A stretch of 5,570 bases of DNA from JBHHZJ01 sp046758005 (GCA_046758005.1 JBHHZJ010000151.1:1-5570), one strand, 5' to 3'. Counted from the stretch's first letter, positions 1 to 4,500 are shown. The notes: a model not told the origin generated them from the sequence alone. A program made the numbers and translations.

Positions 1-1606
1 ACTCGGAGCGCACGCCGCCCATCGCGTTGAGCGCGTGGCACAGGTTGATCCGCCCGTCCTTCCTCGGCACGCGGTTGGCGACCAGGCGGTCGAGGAACGC
101 CGCCGCGCCGGGGCCGGAGACGATGAATTTCGAAAACGCCGTCATGTCGAGCAGGCCGACGTTCTCGTGCACGTTGCGGCACTCGTTGCCGACGTGCTCG
201 AAGTAGTTGGAGCGCCGGAAGCTCCAGACGTCCCTGGGCTCCACGCCCTCGGGCGCGAACCAGTTGGGCCGCTCCCACCCGAACTTCTGCCCGAACACGG
301 CGCCGCGCGCCTTCATGCGGTCGTAGCACGGCGCGGTCTTGAACGGGCGGGCGGCCGGGCGCTCCTCGTCGTGGAAGTGGACGATGAAGACGTGCTCGTA
401 GGCCTCCTCGTTCTTGGTCTTGAGGTAGGCCTTGGAAACGTAGTCGCCGAAGCGCCGCGGATCGACGCCCAGCATGTCGATCGAGGGCTGGCCCTCGACG
501 ATCCACTCGGCGAGCTGCCAGCCGGCGCCGCCGGCCGCGGTGACGCCGAAGCTGTGTCCCTCGTTGATCCAGAAGTTGCGCAGGCCCCAGGCCGGTCCGA
601 CCAGCGGGCTGCCGTCCGGGGTGTAGGCGATGGGGCCGTTGATCACCTCCCTGACGCCGACCTCGCCGAAGATGGGCACGCGGTTGATCGCCGCCTCGAT
701 GTGCGGCTCGAGCCGGTCGAGGTCGGCCGGGAAGAGGTCCTTCTCGAAGGTCGCGGGCACGCCGTCGACGAAGCACGCCGGCGCGCCCTTCTCGTAGGGG
801 CCGAGGATCAGACCCTGGCGCTCCTCGCGCATGTAGTAGGAGGCGTCGGACTCGCGCAGGATCGGCATCTCGCGCAGGCCCTGTTTCCTGCGCTCCTCGA
901 GCAGCGGGTGCGGCTCGGTGATGATGTACTGGTGCTCGACGGGGATCGAGGGGATGTCGATGCCGACCATGCGCCCGGTCTGGCGCGCGTAGTTTCCCGT
1001 GGCGGAGACGACGTGCTCGCAGGTGATGTCGCCTTTCGTGGTCTTGACCACCCACTCGCCGTTCGGTTTTCGCTCGATGCCGACGACCGGCGTGTGCTGG
1101 TAAATCTCCGCGCCCATGTTGCGCGCGCCGCGGGCCAGCGCCATGGTCACGTCGGACGGCTGGATGTAGCCGTCGTCCGGGTGCAGGATCGCGCCGACCA
1201 GGCCGTCCACGTTGCAGAACGGGACCAGCTCCTTGATCTCGCTCGGGGTCAGGAACTCCACCTCGACGCCGATGGTGCGCGCGGTGCCGGCGTAGTGGCG
1301 GTACTCGTCCATGCGGTCGCGGTTGGTGGCGAGGCGCAGGTTGCCGACCACGGCGAAGCCGACCGGCTGTCCGGTCTCCTCCTCGAGGGTCTTGTAGAGC
1401 GCGACGGAGTACTTGTGGATCTGGCCGACGCTGTAGCTCATGTTGAACAGCGGCAACAGGCCCGCGGCGTGCCAGGTCGAGCCGGCGGTCAGCTCGGTCC
1501 GCTCGCACAGCACCACGTCGCGCCAGCCCTTCCTGGCCAGATGATAGAGCGTGGCGACGCCGACGACGCCGCCGCCGACGACCACCACGCGCGCGTGTGT
1601 CTTCAT
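1..1606 (-). CDS. Dimethylglycine/sarcosine dehydrogenase-like FAD oxidoreductase with GcvT domain, 3' end off window
   Basis: Open frame of 535 codons from ATG at 1606-1604, preceded at 7 nt by GGGAGG, running off the left edge without a stop. The N-terminus is a Rossmann FAD-binding strand with GGGVVG at residues 11-16. Residues 41-51 read AGSTWHAAGLL; in mammalian dimethylglycine and sarcosine dehydrogenases the His of this motif (here His46) carries the covalent flavin. The DAO domain runs to about residue 375, with INEGHSFGVTAAGG near 345-358. The FAO_M linker domain follows at about 376-445, with RPFKTAPCYDR and KFGWERPNWFAPEG. A GcvT folate-binding domain begins near 456 (WSFRRSNYFEHVGNE, LLDMTAFSKF) and is cut. 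Family members have roughly 800-850 residues, so about 300 are missing. Expected reaction: oxidative N-demethylation of dimethylglycine or sarcosine, passing the methyl carbon to tetrahydrofolate, in glycine betaine/choline breakdown. Family assignment is firm; the exact substrate is not settled by sequence. Confidence 0.93.
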   Translation of the reverse strand, partial: MKTHARVVVVGGGVVGVATLYHLARKGWRDVVLCERTELTAGSTWHAAGLLPLFNMSYSVGQIHKYSVALYKTLEEETGQPVGFAVVGNLRLATNRDRMDEYRHYAGTARTIGVEVEFLTPSEIKELVPFCNVDGLVGAILHPDDGYIQPSDVTMALARGARNMGAEIYQHTPVVGIERKPNGEWVVKTTKGDITCEHVVSATGNYARQTGRMVGIDIPSIPVEHQYIITEPHPLLEERRKQGLREMPILRESDASYYMREERQGLILGPYEKGAPACFVDGVPATFEKDLFPADLDRLEPHIEAAINRVPIFGEVGVREVINGPIAYTPDGSPLVGPAWGLRNFWINEGHSFGVTAAGGAGWQLAEWIVEGQPSIDMLGVDPRRFGDYVSKAYLKTKNEEAYEHVFIVHFHDEERPAARPFKTAPCYDRMKARGAVFGQKFGWERPNWFAPEGVEPRDVWSFRRSNYFEHVGNECRNVHENVGLLDMTAFSKFIVSGPGAAAFLDRLVANRVPRKDGRINLCHALNAMGGVRSE

Positions 1607-1618
1607 CGCCCGCCTCCC

Positions 1619-1636
1619 GATAGGCAAGATAGGCAA
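1619..1636. repeat. Tandem 9-bp repeat in the dehydrogenase leader
   Basis: GATAGGCAA occurs twice back to back (1619-1627 and 1628-1636). It lies immediately upstream, on the minus strand, of the GGGAGG ribosome binding site of the dehydrogenase, so it falls in the mRNA leader as two copies of TTGCCTATC. It may be slippage-prone, or simply chance; no function is known to me. Confidence 0.6.
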
Positions 1637-1638
1637 GG

Positions 1639-1720
1639 CCCTCGCTCCGAGCTTGTCGAACGGCGAGGGGCCGACCGACCCCGGCCCCGTGCCGCGACAG
1701 GCTCAGCAAGAGGCTCGCGG
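1639..1720. repeat. REP-like palindrome pair, head to head
   Basis: Three adjacent stem-loops are visible. CCCTCGC (1639-1645) pairs with GCGAGGG (1663-1669) around a loop containing GAGCTTGTCGAA. GGGGCCG (1667-1673) pairs with CGGCCCC (1682-1688). CCGCGA (1692-1697) pairs with TCGCGG (1715-1720) around a loop containing GACAGGCTCAG. The two outer loops carry the same motif in opposite orientation (GAGCTTGTCG and, reverse complemented, GAGCCTGTCG). This resembles the short palindromic intergenic repeats with a GAGC(C/T)TGTCGA core that are scattered through many proteobacterial genomes. It would form strong RNA structure in the leader of the dehydrogenase transcript. Confidence 0.65.
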
Positions 1721-1743
1721 ATGCACGCCCGAAATTGGCCGAT

Positions 1744-1772
1744 AGGATATCCGCCTTCCGGACAGATTGCGA
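1744..1772 (-). promoter_or_regulatory. Weak candidate promoter for the dehydrogenase gene
   Basis: On the minus strand TCGCAA (1772-1767) and TATCCT (1749-1744) are spaced by 17 nt; they match the sigma70 hexamers at 3/6 and 4/6. The -35 box would lie inside the first copy of the direct repeat at 1765-1801, which would suit an activator-dependent promoter. A start near 1738 would give a leader of about 130 nt including the REP-like hairpins. Match quality is low. Confidence 0.25.
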
Positions 1773-1801
1773 CACGGCCCCGCGCGATTCCGACACGCCC
1801 C
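1765..1801. promoter_or_regulatory. Imperfect 16-bp direct repeat, 21-bp period: candidate operator
   Basis: GATTGCGACACGGCCC (1765-1780) and GATTCCGACACGCCCC (1786-1801) match at 14 of 16 positions. They start exactly 21 bp apart, two turns of B-DNA, so two protein subunits would sit on the same face. The position between two divergent start codons suits a regulator site for the dehydrogenase and/or the cupin gene. No regulator is identified. Confidence 0.4.
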
Positions 1802-1828
1802 GCCAAGTCCCCCGAGCGCTCGGCGATG

Positions 1829-1857
1829 ATGCCATCCCGGCAGCATCGGTCTATAAC
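1829..1857 (+). promoter_or_regulatory. Candidate sigma70 promoter of the cupin gene
   Basis: ATGCCA (1829-1834, 4/6 to consensus) is followed after 17 bp by TATAAC (1852-1857, 5/6). Transcription would start near 1864, giving a leader of about 68 nt before the ATG at 1932. It is the best -10 match in this gap. Confidence 0.45.
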
Positions 1858-1931
1858 CTCGCACCTCTGCCTCGTCGATCGGACTGTCGCCGAGGGCCCG
1901 AGGTCGAGGAAGCATTGGTGGAGGAAGGGAC

Positions 1932-2465
1932 ATGATCGAGGACACGCGGCGAATCGTCACCGGCCACGACGAAAACGGAACGTCGGTGGTCGTCATCGAC
2001 GGGCCGCCGGGCAACAGGCTGGCCAAGGGGGCGAGGGGGCTCGTCCAGCTGTGGCAGACGGACGGCAAGGCGTTGGACCGACGGGACGGAGCCGACATCG
2101 TTCCGGACAGGCTCACCCTCTATCCGCCCGCGGGTGGCACCAAGTTGCTGTTCGTCGCCATCGGCCCGGACGATCCGGGGCTGACGAGCGAGGAGTTGGA
2201 GGAACAGGCCGCCGACGGCTTCGCGGCCATGGACGCGTCCGACGCCCGGGTGAACACGCGACGCCATCCGCGCATGCACGAGACCAAGACGGTCGATTAC
2301 ATCATCCTGCTCCAGGGCGAGGTCACGCTGCTCCTCGACGGGGACTCCCGGGACCTGAGGCCGTTCGACGTGGTGATCCAGCGCGGCACCAATCACGCCT
2401 GGATCTGCAAGGGCGAAGAGCCCGCGTTGCTGGCCGCCGTGCTGATCGACGCGAATTTCCGGTGA
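1932..2465 (+). CDS. Cupin-domain protein, function unknown
   Basis: 177 residues; ATG at 1932 is preceded at about 7 nt by GGAGG/AGGAAGG (1920-1929), which fixes the start. The cupin core lies in the C-terminal half. The first motif is HPRMHETKTVDYIILLQGE (residues 112-130), with His112, His116 and Asp121 near where the canonical metal-binding HxH...E would fall. The second is DVVIQRGTNHAW (146-157), with His155 and Gly152. The ligand set therefore departs from the classical G(X)5HXH(X)3-4E(X)6G motif, and metal binding is uncertain. Residues 1-100 form a less conserved N-terminal part, with a charged stretch at 79-104. No signal peptide or membrane segment is seen, so it is probably cytoplasmic. 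Its downstream neighbour, 169 bp away in the same direction, was a VOC-family gene, a pairing that hints at a small-molecule catabolic cluster. Substrate not predictable from sequence. Confidence 0.9.
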   Translation: MIEDTRRIVTGHDENGTSVVVIDGPPGNRLAKGARGLVQLWQTDGKALDRRDGADIVPDRLTLYPPAGGTKLLFVAIGPDDPGLTSEELEEQAADGFAAMDASDARVNTRRHPRMHETKTVDYIILLQGEVTLLLDGDSRDLRPFDVVIQRGTNHAWICKGEEPALLAAVLIDANFR

Positions 2466-2516
2466 TGGAGGCCTCGGCGACGTCGCCCGAGCAAGGACCA
2501 CGAGGACAGGCGCGAC

Positions 2517-2576
2517 ATGAGCGAGGCGGTCATAGACATTGCGTTGATCCGCCCGTTGCTCAAAATGCCCTCATGA
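2517..2576 (+). other. Tiny ORF in the cupin-VOC gap, doubtful
   Basis: ATG at 2517 opens a 19-residue peptide (MSEAVIDIALIRPLLKMPS) ending in TGA at 2574-2576. A GAGGA lies upstream but further than ideal from the ATG. It could be a truncated gene start, a leader peptide, or nothing. The rest of the 2466-2634 gap holds a 12-bp palindrome GGCGACGTCGCC (2476-2487), without a following T-tract, and the ribosome binding site of the VOC fragment. Confidence 0.2.
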
Positions 2577-2634
2577 CAGGAAGACCGGGACCGACAATCG
2601 GGCGGTCGCGCCATCACGAGGAGGATTACGGGCG

Positions 2635-2769
2635 ATGATCAAAGGGCTGCACCACAATGCCTACCGCTGCCGCGATTCGGAGGAGACGCGCCGTTTCTAC
2701 GAGGATTTTTTTTGGGAACAAAGGACGACATACCGGCGAGTGGATGGCCTCATCCGCTCGCTGGTATGA
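2635..2769 (+). pseudogene. VOC/glyoxalase-family protein, 5' fragment
   Basis: ATG at 2635 follows AGGAGGA (2619-2625) at 9 nt, a good ribosome binding site. The first 25 residues, beginning MIKGLHHNAYRCRDSEETRR and ending FYEDF, are the typical first beta-alpha unit of a vicinal oxygen chelate protein, with His6/His7 where these proteins place a metal ligand. VOC single-domain proteins usually have about 120-150 residues; here similarity stops at a run of eight T (2706-2713), and an unrelated tail (FWEQRTTYRRVDGLIRSLV) ends at TGA 2767-2769. The remaining ~100 codons are absent; what follows is debris of a minus-strand gene and an IS. Most likely a gene destroyed by the same rearrangements. 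The 44-residue product, if made, should not fold. It probably belonged with the cupin gene. Confidence 0.75.
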
Positions 2770-2773
2770 GGCC
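2746..2773. repeat. 8-bp inverted repeat at the VOC/peroxiredoxin junction
   Basis: GGCCTCAT (2746-2753) and ATGAGGCC (2766-2773) are perfect inverted copies separated by 12 bp. The repeat covers the end of the truncated VOC frame and the last recognisable codons of the minus-strand peroxiredoxin remnant. No T-tract follows, so it is not an obvious terminator; it may mark a rearrangement junction. Confidence 0.5.
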
Positions 2774-3034
2774 GCGCGAACGGCATGGTGTTGACCGCGG
2801 ACGCAAACAGCGCGCCGTCGCGATGCCGAGACCATAGCCGACGGTCAACCCTTCGATGCCCCACCTGCCCTTGGACTCGCGGGCGCGCTCTTCGGTGCCG
2901 CCACCGACCGCGACGGGATGGACGCTGCGCTCGTCGAACTCGCCGCGCCTGCGGTCGAGGTCGCGGACGTAGCCGGCGCACGCCGCACAGTGCGGGCCGC
3001 GGCAGAACACAATCATGGCGAAGTGTTGCGGCCT
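2766..3034 (-). pseudogene. Peroxiredoxin-like (AhpC/TSA, thioredoxin-fold) pseudogene
   Basis: Minus-strand reading starts inside the gene at RPQHFAMIVFCRGPHCAAC, which corresponds to the 'RPEHF-MIVFYRGLHCPxC' region of the peroxiredoxin-like AhpC/TSA proteins. It continues with GYVRDLDRRRGEFDE, a degenerate TEERARESKGRWGIEGL segment and VGYGLGI. Near 2815-2830 the homology jumps frame: the next recognisable stretch, DGALFASAVNTMPFARPH, is the C-terminal part of the same family but in another frame. The ~30 residues normally between them are missing, so an out-of-frame internal deletion has occurred. The N-terminus is also gone: an in-frame TGA lies directly upstream and the sequence there belongs to a transposase gene. 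The dithiol region survives as HCAAC with the usual Pro replaced by Ala. Intact proteins have about 170-190 residues. Non-functional. Confidence 0.72.
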
Positions 3035-3201
3035 TCATCGCGGTCGAGCTGGCTCACCCGATTGCGGATCGCCTGGGCCGAGGGCTCGAACTCTCGCGAC
3101 AACCCCTCGGGCGTGTGCCCGGCGCGCACCGGCTCGACCATCTGCGCGCGGAACTTATACCAGCGGTCATTGAAAATGACCGCTGGGCGTTCAAACGCCA
3201 C
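3013..3201 (-). other. Chimeric small ORF (insert + OrfA HTH + out-of-frame tail)
   Basis: A 62-codon frame starts with an ATG inside the MITE-like element. Residues 1-15 come from the element, 16-58 are the OrfA helix-turn-helix fragment in its native frame, and the last four (NTSP) come from peroxiredoxin DNA read out of frame. No convincing ribosome binding site is seen. It is probably an accident of the nested insertions and not a gene. Confidence 0.3.
3160..3186. repeat. Perfect 12-bp hairpin, left arm of the MITE-like element
   Basis: CCAGCGGTCATT (3160-3171) pairs perfectly with AATGACCGCTGG (3175-3186) around a GAA loop. Confidence 0.9.
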
Positions 3202-3243
3202 GCAGGCTTTCCTCGCCTAAGCTCGGGCGCGCGGTCGCGCTTG

Positions 3244-3280
3244 CCGAAGGGCATTGTGAGTCAATCACAATGCCCTTCGG
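3244..3280. repeat. Perfect 16-bp hairpin, right arm of the MITE-like element
   Basis: CCGAAGGGCATTGTGA (3244-3259) pairs perfectly with TCACAATGCCCTTCGG (3265-3280) around GTCAA. It is the strongest inverted repeat in the window and could also stop transcripts entering from either side, although there is no T-tract. Confidence 0.92.
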
Positions 3281-3393
3281 TATTAGGCGGATAGGGTGGA
3301 CGTGTCTTCGGCATCGTGGACTCCTTTCTCCCAACCGATCGGGTGTCCACGAAAACGGGTCAAGTACATGCATTACTCGACCGGGACCCGAGG

Positions 3394-3422
3394 CTGACGC
3401 TGCGGCGGCGCCGCGCTATACT
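3394..3422 (+). promoter_or_regulatory. Sigma70-type promoter of nadK
   Basis: CTGACG (3394-3399) and TATACT (3417-3422) are separated by exactly 17 bp; the hexamers match TTGACA at 4/6 and TATAAT at 5/6. Transcription would begin near 3429, about 44 nt before the nadK ATG. The promoter sits just outside the IS end (~3368). Confidence 0.7.
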
Positions 3423-3433
3423 GCGCGCCGCAC

Positions 3434-3451
3434 CCGCCGGGCGCCCGGCGG
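3434..3451. repeat. Perfect 18-bp palindrome in the nadK leader
   Basis: CCGCCGGGC/GCCCGGCGG is a gapless perfect palindrome lying between the predicted transcription start (~3429) and the AGGGAG ribosome binding site (3458-3463). It could be a DNA operator bound by a dimer, or a structure in the 5' leader; in such GC-rich DNA chance is possible. Confidence 0.5.
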
Positions 3452-3472
3452 CCACGCAGGGAGCCCGGCCCC

Positions 3473-4240
3473 ATGAGCGAGCGCAGCTTCGGCTTCGTCG
3501 CCAGCGACACGCAGGAGGCCCAAGAAGCCCTCGGGCGCCTGCGCGCGCGCTACGTTCACGTTCCGCCGGAGCAGGCCGATGTCATCGTCGCGCTCGGCGG
3601 CGACGGCTTCATGCTCGAGACCCTGCACCGCTACCTGAAGCGCGGCGTGCCGATCTACGGCATGAACTGCGGCACGGTCGGATTCCTGATGAACCAGTAC
3701 GGCGAGGACGACCTGCCGGCGCGTCTGGCCCGGGCCGAGGAGGCGGTCCTGCACCCGCTCAGCATGGCGGCGCGCACCACCGACGGGCGGAGCGCGCGGG
3801 CGCTGGCCATCAACGAGGTCTCGCTGCTGCGCGAGGGCCGCCAGGCGGCCAAGCTGCGCATCGCCATCGACGGCGTGGTGCGCCTGGAGGAGCTGATCTG
3901 CGACGGGGTGCTGGTCGCCACGCCGGCGGGCAGCACGGCCTACAACCTCTCCGCGCACGGGCCGATCGTGCCGCGGGGGGCGCCGTTGCTCGCGCTCACC
4001 CCGATCAGCGCCTTCCGGCCGCGGCGCTGGCGCGGCGCGCTGTTGCCCGACTCGGCCGAGGTCGTCATCGACGTGCTCGAGGCCGACAAGCGCCCGGTCA
4101 GCGCCACCGCCGACTTCACCGAGGTGCGCGACGTGACCCGGGTGCAGGTGCGCGAGGACAAGTCGATCTCGCTGCACCTGCTCTTCGACCCGGAGCACGA
4201 CCTGGAGGAGCGCATCATCAAGGAGCAGTTCCTGCCCTGA
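3473..4240 (+). CDS. nadK: NAD kinase (ATP:NAD+ 2'-phosphotransferase)
   Basis: 255 residues, complete; ATG at 3473 is preceded at 9 nt by AGGGAG. It phosphorylates NAD+ to NADP+ in the cytoplasm, the only route to NADP(H). The diagnostic GGDG motif is at residues 42-45 (LGGDGFMLET), with the catalytic Asp44. It is followed by GMNCGTVGFLMN (63-74), an NE pair at 114-115 (LAINEVSLLR), and the conserved TPAGSTAYNLSAHGPIV (150-166) that shapes the NAD site. The C-terminal beta domain continues with LTPISAFRPRRWRGALLP (175-192). At 255 residues it is a compact form without the longer N-terminal region of some NadK proteins, a length usual in alphaproteobacteria. It has its own promoter (3394-3422) and appears monocistronic, since the next gene converges on it with a 14-bp gap. 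All motif residues are present, so it should be active. Confidence 0.97.
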   Translation: MSERSFGFVASDTQEAQEALGRLRARYVHVPPEQADVIVALGGDGFMLETLHRYLKRGVPIYGMNCGTVGFLMNQYGEDDLPARLARAEEAVLHPLSMAARTTDGRSARALAINEVSLLREGRQAAKLRIAIDGVVRLEELICDGVLVATPAGSTAYNLSAHGPIVPRGAPLLALTPISAFRPRRWRGALLPDSAEVVIDVLEADKRPVSATADFTEVRDVTRVQVREDKSISLHLLFDPEHDLEERIIKEQFLP

Positions 4241-4254
4241 TCCCGCGCGCCCTC

Positions 4255-4500
4255 TCACGCCCCCCGCCAGAACGGGATCGAGGACTCGCGCTCGACGTCG
4301 GCGCGGCTCAATCCCATGTCGCGCAGCATGCGGTCATCCAGCGACCGCAGATGCGCCCTCTCGGCCGCCCGCTCCTGCCACGCCAGCAAGGTATCGACGG
4401 CCTTGGCCGGCAGGTGCAGCAGCGCGCGCACGAAGCCGCCGGAGGTCCCGGGAACGATGACGGAAGGCCGAACGACGTCGGTGCACTGTGCCCTGTTCAT
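4255..4500 (-). CDS. DUF1127-domain small protein
   Basis: 81 residues starting MNRAQCTDVV at 4500. A longer reading from an in-frame ATG at 4515 is possible, but AGGAGA (4512-4507) sits 6 nt before the 4500 start and inside the longer version, so the shorter start is preferred. The C-terminal half holds the DUF1127 motif: AERAHLRSLDDRMLRDMGLS at residues 46-65 followed by RADVERE, with the characteristic L-x-x-LDDRxLRDMGLxR core, and then a terminal IPFWRGA. The protein is cytoplasmic with no membrane segment. DUF1127 proteins are short, Arg-rich proteins abundant in alphaproteobacteria; some bind RNA or affect phosphate and small-RNA metabolism, others are unassigned. Function here is unknown. 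Its 3' end faces nadK with 14 bp between stop codons and no visible terminator, so the two transcripts probably overlap. Confidence 0.9.
   Translation of the reverse strand: MNRAQCTDVVRPSVIVPGTSGGFVRALLHLPAKAVDTLLAWQERAAERAHLRSLDDRMLRDMGLSRADVERESSIPFWRGA

Larger units (their letters stand above)
1607..1931. other. Divergent intergenic region, no gene seen
   Basis: This 325-bp gap separates the start codons of the minus-strand dehydrogenase and the plus-strand cupin gene. I find no credible gene in it. It contains, in order, a 9-bp tandem repeat, a cluster of three palindromes resembling a REP pair, an 8-bp palindrome GGATATCC (1745-1752), a 16-bp imperfect direct repeat with 21-bp spacing, and a promoter-like sequence for the cupin gene. 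Each is described separately. Confidence 0.7.
3158..3283. mobile_element. MITE-like double-hairpin element inserted at TA in orfA
   Basis: About 126 bp with no credible coding capacity, flanked by TA on both sides (3156-3157 and 3284-3285). The ends including the TA are related inverted repeats: 3155-3171 and the reverse complement of 3269-3285 match at 12 of 17 positions (shared T.ATACC....GG.CATT). Each end is itself a hairpin: 12-bp perfect stem with 3-nt loop at 3160-3186 and 16-bp perfect stem with 5-nt loop at 3244-3280. A small 6-bp hairpin (GGCGTT/AACGCC, 3186-3199) lies inside. Size, absence of a gene, inverted ends and TA duplication fit a miniature inverted-repeat element mobilised by an IS630/mariner-type transposase elsewhere; that partner is inferred from the TA target only. 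Confidence 0.65.
3028..3314 (-). pseudogene. IS3-type transposase OrfA fragment, interrupted by a small element
   Basis: ATG at 3314-3312 follows AAGGAG (3326-3321) at 6 nt and reads MPKTRPPYPP before entering an inserted element (stop TGA at 3263-3261). On the far side of the insert the same protein resumes as KFRAQMVEPVRAG and continues through EGLSREFEPSAQAIRN to DRDEGR (3156 to 3028), the helix-turn-helix part of IS3-family OrfA. Deleting 3158-3285 (insert plus one TA) gives an uninterrupted 53-codon frame, so the split was recent enough to leave the flanks intact. The usual Trp in 'AIRNWV' is Arg here. After DEGR the sequence switches to the peroxiredoxin pseudogene. Family-level recognition is by memory of OrfA motifs. 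Confidence 0.75.
3028..3368 (-). mobile_element. Remnant of an IS3-family element (left end and 5' part of orfA)
   Basis: The minus strand shows the likely IS terminus around 3357-3372 (TGTACTTGACCCGTTTTCG, outer TG near 3368), a ribosome binding site and the start of orfA, then ends abruptly at 3028-3034 in peroxiredoxin sequence. The other IS end, the rest of orfA and all of orfB, with its DDE catalytic domain, are absent, so it cannot move by itself. CGTGGAC (3315-3321) and GTCCACG (3345-3351) form an inverted pair near the end. The exact outer boundary is uncertain because the partner terminal repeat is lost. Confidence 0.7.

Noticed and set aside
2476..2487. GGCGACGTCGCC palindrome after the cupin stop as a terminator
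   Set aside because: It has no loop and no T-tract; it is compatible with chance in GC-rich DNA.
1851..2501. A 216-codon minus-strand open frame opposite the cupin gene
   Set aside because: The plus-strand cupin has recognisable motifs and a strong ribosome binding site; the antisense frame has neither.
35..2638. An 867-codon plus-strand open frame covering the left half of the window
   Set aside because: It is antisense to the dehydrogenase over 35-1606 and out of frame with the cupin gene. Its product is low-complexity Arg/Ala/Gly/Asp-rich sequence without domains, as expected for the opposite strand of a GC-rich gene.
3155..3285. The hairpins as a short CRISPR array or an intrinsic terminator
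   Set aside because: The two palindromes differ from each other and are not regularly spaced repeats, and neither is followed by a T-tract; insertion inside orfA explains them better.
3416..4258. A 280-codon minus-strand open frame opposite nadK
   Set aside because: Antisense shadow of a GC-rich gene; no ribosome binding site or domain.
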